From Globodera rostochiensis (lineage: Eukaryota > Nematoda > Chromadorea > Rhabditida > Heteroderidae): DNA of 64,000 bases. The stretch lies in contig JAEVLN010000001.1 of NCBI GenBank assembly GCA_018350325.1, positions 237,501 to 301,500 of the forward strand. Direction: 5' to 3'. Both the position numbers and the translations under genes were made by a program. The notes beneath the pieces were generated by a model. The model saw only the letters and a program-made list of their open reading frames with translations, was not told the DNA's origin and made no database searches. Shown here piece after piece: positions 58,101-64,000 of the stretch; position 1 is the stretch's first letter, and each line of letters opens with the position of its first letter.

Positions 58101-58800
58101 ACTGACTTTTCCATTGACAAAAGTGGACCCGCGAGTACGCGCTTTTAATCCAATTCTTTTATTCGAACAAATTCCTTTTTAGGGACTTTTTTCCCCGCCA
58201 TTTATTGACGGCAAAGTGATCAGCGATCGGTGGGTGCAGTGTGGCGTCAATTTGGACAGTGTGCAGGCCAAAATTGAAGCGATGATGAACGAAAGGGCCA
58301 ATTCGGCGGTTTGGAGAGATTGGAAGTCCCCCCATAATCCCCCGCTTTTACTTTCAGTCCCATCCGCACATCGATGAAAAGCACACCAAAGTTCATTCAA
58401 TTTCTCATGAGCCATCCATTTTTGCCGCTAAATTCTCCACTTCCAACATCGACTGGGCCGAAATGGACACGTTTCTCGACACGCGCGGTTGGGGCCACGG
58501 CGTTGCACTTGCCAATGGATTCAATTTGGGACGGTATTGGCCGTTGCAGGGGCCGCAGGTTTTTTTGGGTTTTCGACTTTGGCATTTGACATTCAGCTGA
58601 GTCTTTTTGTGCCGGGAGCGGTGATGAAGCGGGAAAACCTGGTCATTTTGTTGGAATTGGCAGGCTGCCAAAAGCTCGACACATTTATCGATTTTGTGTC
58701 GGAACCCGTGTACACGTGGAGTCAGAATGATAGTGATTCGCGTGATGATGCTTCTGATGAGCCCAAAGGGTCTTCGGCACAGTCACGAGACATTCGGTAG
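55112..58800 (+). CDS. bgal-1: GH35 beta-galactosidase, 13 exons
   Basis: Lysosomal or secreted glycosidase removing terminal beta-galactose. Exons: 55112-55312, 55367-55473, 56490-56666, 56735-56934, 56986-57120, 57222-57415, 57468-about 57616, 57660-57903, 57951-58041, 58085-58122, 58183-58308, 58358-58558 and 58597-58800. Leader [18 protein letters not shown]; then [56 protein letters not shown] (acid/base Glu), [20 protein letters not shown] (nucleophile Glu), [51 protein letters not shown] and LSLFVPGA, all in the order of animal GLB1. Intron 1 is AT-AC, the intron after exon 8 is GC-AG, and the exon 7 end is tentative (GC donor also fits). Intron 2 holds an acceptor-derived minisatellite. 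The C-terminal tail is acidic and diverged. Confidence 0.93.
55535..56489 (+). repeat. About 48-bp minisatellite derived from intron 2 acceptor of the beta-galactosidase gene
   Basis: About 20 units, each with GTGCCGTATTGATTATGCCC, a C tract of 4-9, GGATAGACTCAACCCGGCAAG and CT. The last unit is the real acceptor: CCCGGATAG|ATTCAACTTCGATGG at 56489/56490. The repeat therefore copies the 3' splice site plus the first bases of exon 3. Some units lack the C tract (CACCGGATAG near 56336 and 56432). Confidence 0.93.
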
Positions 58801-59106
58801 GCATCGAAATGATGGGGGAATTCGCCGCTTTTTCGTATTGAATTGCTTCAATTTGCCACAGGCAGCAGGAGACCATTTCGAATAGTCGGCGCATTCATCG
58901 CAACAATCGGAGCCGTCGTCGCGACAATTTTGACGGAGACAATCGCTTAAACTTTTTTGCCCACTTTTAGTCGAACAAAAAAATGTGATTTTATATGGAC
59001 GAGTTTCGACTGAGCGAATACATTTTGAGGCTTTGACCTCATAACACTCGGACATTATTCGGTTGTATTATGCGCGACTTCCTTTCAAAACATTCAAATC
59101 GATCAT
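58801..59106 (-). other. Convergent intergenic with a doubtful Cys-rich ORF
   Basis: Between the ends of the beta-galactosidase (+) and TTL gene 1 (-). A 90-codon minus-strand frame (58783-59055, ATG) has eight Cys in its second half (CLRQNC, DCCDEC, CGK) but no signal peptide, splice site or known family. It may be chance or a small gene. Confidence 0.3.
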
Positions 59107-60208
59107 TCACTCCTCACAACTCTCCGTGTCGCGGTGGCCGTGCACATTCAGATTCACAAAGTTCATCTCGTACACGCCGTTGTTCACCTTCTCCTTGGGG
59201 ATGTCGATCTCTGAGACGCGGCGACATTTCTTGAGGGACAAGTGAAAGTGATTGGATACGAGCACTGATCAATCCAATCATGATTGGTCCGAGAGGGGGT
59301 AGGGGTCAACTTCGTGTGGCCAACTCCGTCTCAGGAACGGTTAGCAGTTCATATCATTTTTTAAGACTGACCAATCTTCATAATATTTATATCATTCGAA
59401 AGGCCGTAATAAGAAGAAGCTATTAAAGCATTCGAAAAAGCATTGGATAAAATTGAACAAAGTTATGACCAGAAAACAATGAAAAAGCACGATTTTTACA
59501 CTTTTTCATTTATGACTTTTTAATAGAGCATCGAACCGGCTCGATGTTGCTGATATATATCTTCTAATCATTTAGAGCTTTCGAATAATATAAAGATTAT
59601 GAAGATTGGTGTTCTTCAAACGGAGTTGGCCCGTTTCGCCTCGAGGCAGGGCTTCCATTGCCATGCCAACACAACTTCCAAGTCCCTTCGTCAAAGTCCG
59701 TTTCATTCCAAGCGCCCTAACAATACATATAAAAGACTTTGCCTGACCAATTCGTCCTTCACATCGCATTTGTGAGTGATTCTCAAGTAGGGACGAATGG
59801 AGCCGACCTGTGGATGTAAAGAATGAACGGCACGGGCATATTCACGCTGTCCTGTCCAACCCAACCTCATTTTCCAATCCGCGCACTTCGAAAGAACCGT
59901 CCGGACCCGTTGTTGTTACGCTCAACGAATCTCAAGGAATTCAAAAACATCGATCGGTCACAAATGAAAGTCATTCTCCCCACCATCCGGGTCGAATGTG
60001 TCGTGCTCTCTCAATTCCACGTGCAATCCCTTCACACTTCGACGACGACAAATCGTCTGCCCTCGCACTGTTATAGTCTAATTTGTAAAAAGCAAATGCC
60101 AAAACGCCAAATGACTCAAATGACCTGATCATCCGCTAATGAAGGGGCACCGAGGAGGGAGGCGAGGGCGAGTATTAGGGACAGCAGGACGAAGTGCGGA
60201 GACGGCAT
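59107..60208 (-). CDS. Transthyretin-like (TTL/TTR) secreted protein, gene 1
   Basis: Nematode TTL protein of 141 residues, normal family length. Exons (minus): 60125-60208, 59984-60077, 59866-59930, 59748-59807 and 59107-59229; all phases fit. Signal peptide PHFVLLSLILALASLLGAPS. Mature part: TITVRGQTICRRRSVKGL, HVELREHDTFDPD, VTTTGPDGSFEVRG, IRPYLRITHKCD, CRRVSEIDIPKEKVNNG, VYEMNFVNLNVHG and ESCEE. These match the TTL strand order, with the VRG...C, GPDGSFEV and (Y/L)RITHxC motifs. Four Cys are placed for the usual disulphides. The fourth intron (59230-59747) is unusually long and holds an inverted-repeat element. The terminal RDC motif seen in gene 2 is changed to ESC here. Convergent with the beta-galactosidase gene. 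Confidence 0.88.
59310..59635. mobile_element. Inverted-repeat (MITE-like) element in a TTL intron
   Basis: Left arm GGCCAACTCCGT at about 59318 and CCAATCTTCATAATATTTAT at about 59371, followed by ATTCGAAAG. The right arm is the inverse: CTTTCGAATAAT, TATGAAGATTGG and ACGGAGTTGGCC near 59578-59633. Arms of about 90 bp surround a loop of about 150 bp. No coding capacity. Confidence 0.65.
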
Positions 60209-60547
60209 TTGAAAGGAAAGGAACCGAAAAGAGTGAATTGATCTGTTCATTGAGCAATTAGTGTCGAAAAACAATTGAAGACATTAGCGCTAGGCCAAAT
60301 ATCCAACAAATTAAATTTGCGGTGCTCAGATAAATCGGACTCTTTGAGACAAAGTCCGATCCGTTGGGGATGATCAGCCGGAGGGAATGTGCGATGTTTA
60401 GAAGAGTTGTATGTACCGCCGATCCAAGTCAGGTGGGTTGGGGGGGGGGCAATGAGATGTATGGGAAAATGGGCCGAGTTATTTATTTACGTTGTTGCTT
60501 TTCACACCGACCAGCATTCTACGGCTGTCATTGGGCCGATCCGTCCA
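60209..60547. other. Upstream region of TTL gene 1
   Basis: No gene or motif that can be supported. Confidence 0.4.
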
Positions 60548-62092
60548 GGCAGAATCCCCCCCCCCCCGCCCTCCCCAGCTGCTCCCCCCCCCCCAATCAC
60601 TTCTCTTCCCCCCCCCCCCCGATCACTTCTCTCGTCCCCCAATCACTTCTCTCGTCCCTCCCCCCCCCCAATCACTTCTCTCGTCCCTCCCCCCCGCGAT
60701 CACTTCTCTCGTCCCTCACCCCCTCTCCCTAATCACTTCTCTCGTCCCTCCCGCCCGATCACTTCTCTCACTTCTCTCGTCCCTCCCCCCCCCCCCAATC
60801 ACTTCTCTCGTCCCTCCCCCCCCCCAATCACTTCTCTCGTCCCTCACCCCCTCTCCCTAATCACTTCTCTCGTCCCTCACCCCCTCTCCCTAATCACTTC
60901 TCTCGTCCCTCCCCCCCCCCAATCACTTCTCTCGTCCCTCCCCCCCCCCCAATCACTTCTCTCGTCCCTCACCCCCTCTCCCTAATCACTTCTCTCGTCC
61001 CTCACCCCCTCTCCCTAATCACTTCTCTCGTCCCTCCCCCCCCCCAATCACTTCTCTCGTCCCTCCCCCCCCCAATCACTTCTCTCGTCCCTCCCCCCCC
61101 CCCAATCACTTCTCTCGTCCCTCCCCCCCCCCCCCAATCACTTCTCTCGTCCCTCCCCCCCCCCAATTACTTCTCTTGTCCCTCCCCCCCCCCGATCACT
61201 TCTCTCACTTCTCTCGTCCCCCAATCACTTCTCTCGTCCCTCCCCCCCCCCCAATCACTTCTCTCGTCCCTCACCCCCTCTCCCTAATCACTTCTCTCGT
61301 CCCTCACCCCCTCTCCCTAATCACTTCTCTCGTCCCTCCCCCCCCCCCCCAATCACTTCTCTCGTCCCTCCCCCCCCCCCAATCACTTCTCTCGTCCCTC
61401 CCCCCCCCCCAATCACTTCTCTCGTCCCTCCCCCCCCCCCCCAATCACTTCTCTCGTCCCTCCCCCCCCCCCCAATCACTTCTCTCGTCCCTCCCCCCCC
61501 CCCAATTACTTCTCTTGTCCCCCCCCCCGATCACTTCTCTCGTCCCTCCCCCCCCCCAATCACTTCTCTCGTCCCTCCCCCCCCCCCAATCACTTCTCTC
61601 GTCCCTCACCCCCTCTCCCTAATCACTTCTCTCGTCCCTCACCCCCTCTCCCTAATCACTTCTCTCGTCCCTCCCCCCCCCCCCCAATCACTTCTCTCGT
61701 CCCTCCCCCCCCCAATCACTTCTCTCGTCCCTCACCCCCTCTCCCTAATCACTTCTCTCGTCCCTCCCCCCCCCCCAATCACTTCTCTCGTCCCTCCCCC
61801 CCCCCCAATCACTTCTCTCGTCCCTCCCCCCCCCCCCCCAATCACTTCTCTCGTCCCTCCCCCCCCCCCCTAATCACTTCTCTTGTCCCTCCCCCCCCCC
61901 GATCACTTCTCTCACTTCTCTCGTCCCCCAATCACTTCTCTCGTCCCTCCCCCCCCCTAATCACTTCTCTTGTCCCTCCCCCCCCCCCCCCGATCACTTC
62001 TCTCACTTCTCTCGTCCCCCAATCACTTCTCTCGTCCCTCCCCCCCCCCAATCACTTCTCTCGTTCCTCCCCCCCCCCCAATACTTCTCTCG
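60548..62092 (+). repeat. C-tract satellite (C8-14)AATCACTTCTCTCGTCCCT, about 50 units
   Basis: Units of about 27-33 bp: a C tract plus AATCACTTCTCTCGTCCCT. A second unit type replaces the C tract with CACCCCCTCTCCCTAATC, and a third has GATCACTTCTCTCACTTC. Unit order (for example paired CACCCCCT units, and the GATCACTT block near 60760, 61195, 61900 and 61990) shows block duplications. Ser/Pro frames are artefacts. Confidence 0.97.
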
Positions 62093-63401
62093 TCAAAGTG
62101 AATGTTAGTTATCTTTACGGCCAATGATTTATTGCCCCAGGGAACGTGCCAAGAGAACAGATTCAGCGAAGCAATCTCTCCCATGAGACGCACGAAGTTC
62201 AGTTGGTATGTTCGAGAGCGGGATTTTGACTAATGGTCGGTAGCGAAGGGAAAGAGCCAAGGGGGAGGGAACGATTCCAAATCGGAAATTTATGACCGGG
62301 TGCCGTAGCAAAAGAAACGAAGTAGTTCCCCCCCTTCAGAAAGTGTCAACAAATTTTTAAATAATTTAATTACAAGTACCTATATAATTTTTAAACAATT
62401 TAATATGAAAATATCGGCAATATTATTATGCATGTTTCCTGAAAAGCGATTCGGCAACAATAATAATAGTCGGCTGTAGTATAGCTGACCGGACGCAAAA
62501 AAATGGTTGAATTTATAAATCAATCGATCTGTCTCAACGAGCTATGTACGGACTTCTTTGATCAATCAATTACATTTTCACACATTAACAAAATATCAAA
62601 ACGGATTTCGCGTGCCGCATTTTGCTTTAAAGCCCTCCATGTTTCTATTCTCTGTGTGTGGCTGGGCGAAACCGTGTATTTTGAGCTTCGGCGTTGGGTA
62701 GTGATCCAAGCTTCGCCCACCCTTGGCAAGAGAACCCGAAAAAATAAGTCTCCAGGTGCAAAATACGATTTTTTTTTTTTCAACAAACAATGGGGGGGGG
62801 AACCTTTTGGTCAAAATTTGTGCAAAATATTTTTAACTCCAAGGCCACCGTAGCGAGTATGCGGTACTTTGCCAGTATTTAGAACAGGGCGTAGCCAGGG
62901 GGGCAGGGGGGGGGGGGAAGGGTAAAACCCCAACTCGTTCCCGGCCAATTCGTTCCACCCATCTCGTTTTCCTTTTTTGAGTTTTTTCGTTATAATTCTT
63001 TCTAGTCTAACCAAATAAAACATTTTCGGTATCAGTCGAAAGCATGCAATGGGTAGAAGCTTACAAAAGCAAAAGCTAAAACGATTGGCCAAATTCGAAC
63101 ATTTTTGGCAAAATTGCTTAACGAAAATGCAATAAAACGGAAAAAATACACCCCTAAGATCGACTTTCCCCCCCCCCTGAAAATTTTTCCTAGCGACGTC
63201 CCTGATAATTGTTAATAAAATTTATTTTCGGTATTGAATAAACTTCAACATCCAGAGAAGCCTGAATAAACTCGCAAATTCACTTTAACAATCAGAGTAA
63301 ATCAAATACACTTTTTATCAAAGAACGATAAGATTACAGCACGTGGGCTTAAACACACATTTATAGCCTAAACATCGCATCTGTCAAAGTCACGGCCGCG
63401 C
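62093..63401. other. Intergenic with one hAT-like MITE remnant
   Basis: A degraded copy of the CAGG(G)CGTAGCCAGGGGGG family spans about 62885-63204 (right end GCGACGTCCCTG); no clear target duplication. No gene seen in the rest. Confidence 0.4.
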
Positions 63402-63611
63402 CTATTGCCCGACTTGCTCCGCCTTTGCCTTTGCTTCCTCGGCGTCTAATTGCGCATTGATCGCTTTTCTGTTTCGGTAACTCGCCGGAAGTCGCCAAGC
63501 CTTGTAGCCCAAAACGTCGGTCACATAGCCAACATAAACGCTAAACGCGAAGAAGACGATGCTCATCGCGAGATAAACACGGAACTTCGTACTCAGCTCC
63601 TTATAAACCTT
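63402..63611 (-). CDS. Last exon of a small single-span membrane protein (partial)
   Basis: After the acceptor CCAATTTTAG (63612-63613) the minus strand encodes 69 residues to TAG at 63402: a short basic lead, one hydrophobic span (LAMSIVFFAFSVYVGYV), then TDVLGYKAWRLPASYRNRK and a charged helical tail (AQLDAEEAKAKAEQ). Upstream exons were not found by 64000 and may lie outside the window. Family not recognised; a small organelle-membrane protein is one possibility. Confidence 0.5.
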   Translation of the reverse strand, partial: KVYKELSTKFRVYLAMSIVFFAFSVYVGYVTDVLGYKAWRLPASYRNRKAINAQLDAEEAKAKAEQVGQ

Positions 63612-64000
63612 CTAAAATTGGAAATTCAAGCGACTTAAGCTGAGCTTCACCAGTTCTTTTTTAAGAAAAAGGATTTTTTGGTAAATTGAGGCGTCTTTAT
63701 TCTACCGGGTTTACCGATTCAATCAAAAAATTTACTTTTTTGCTTAATTTTTTAAAAAATGGTATGAAACGAGGGCAGGAAAAGAGGCCAGAAAAAAAAT
63801 TCGGAGGGAGTAAGCCATCTGGCGCGCTTTACTTATCAAATATCGTTAAAATCATCTAAATTTTCTCGCAGCGCCGCACCGCCGACCCCTTCCCGCCACC
63901 CGGAATTATTTTTTGCCGAAAAACGTTTATTGCGCTAATTTCGAAAATGTTGCCGACTTTGGATGTAAAAAAACATTTTATGAGAATTTTGCTTTAAATC
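63612..64000. other. AT-rich intron or intergenic DNA to window edge
   Basis: Contains a fragment of the GCGCCGC...ACCGCCGACCCCTT dispersed hairpin family near 63871-63892. No exon recognised. Confidence 0.4.

Overview
This is nuclear DNA of a nematode, most likely a tylenchid plant parasite and perhaps a cyst nematode (Globodera/Heterodera type). The nematode call rests on recognised families: a nematode polyprotein allergen (NPA), two transthyretin-like (TTL) proteins, a ground-like (GRL) protein, a two-DM-domain transcription factor, and many genes cut by 40-70 bp introns. The cyst-nematode guess is weaker. It rests on several GC-AG introns, which I recall being reported as unusually common in Globodera, and on general gene style.

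Layout. 1-11.8 kb is mostly satellite and low-complexity DNA, with a charged-protein gene (about 1.4-2.4 kb, +) and a thrombospondin-repeat-like terminal exon (4.5 kb, -). A two-DM-domain regulator lies at 13.3-15.1 kb (+). A roughly 10 kb OXR1/NCOA7-type gene (LysM, GRAM-like region, TLDc) runs right to left over 15.8-25.7 kb. 25.8-31.7 kb is transposon-rich: a hAT-like MITE, a decayed MULE with satellite-built terminal repeats, and a tRNA-derived SINE. A Cys-rich secreted protein (31.7-32.3 kb, -) adjoins a 1.8 kb G-rich satellite. Then come TTL gene 2 (34.6-35.6 kb, -), a complete 12-exon G-protein alpha subunit (35.9-38.1 kb, -) and a 9-exon four-span membrane protein (39.4-41.2 kb, -). 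An orphan gene and a PP6-like phosphatase (43.1-45.8 kb, +) are close enough to be an operon. They are followed by a giant Gly/Cys-rich ground-like protein (46.1-49.3 kb, -), the NPA polyprotein gene (50.8-53.8 kb, -), a GH35 beta-galactosidase (55.1-58.8 kb, +), TTL gene 1 (59.1-60.2 kb, -), a 1.5 kb C-rich satellite, and the last exon of a small membrane protein (63.4-63.6 kb, -).

Exon structures were built by hand, from splice motifs, reading phase and family alignment from general knowledge. For the G-alpha, phosphatase, orphan, four-span, NPA, GRL, TTL1 and DM genes every junction used keeps the frame. No search was run.

Most interesting points: (1) two minisatellites, in the beta-galactosidase and G-alpha genes, are built from copies of a real exon/intron boundary and so fill an intron with decoy splice sites; (2) many arrays here pair a poly-G/C tract with an unrelated short spacer, suggesting that such tracts seed tandem duplication of whatever lies beside them; (3) one AT-AC intron and three to four GC-AG introns are needed to keep conserved proteins in frame; (4) the NPA gene has three almost identical 429 bp units plus a half unit.
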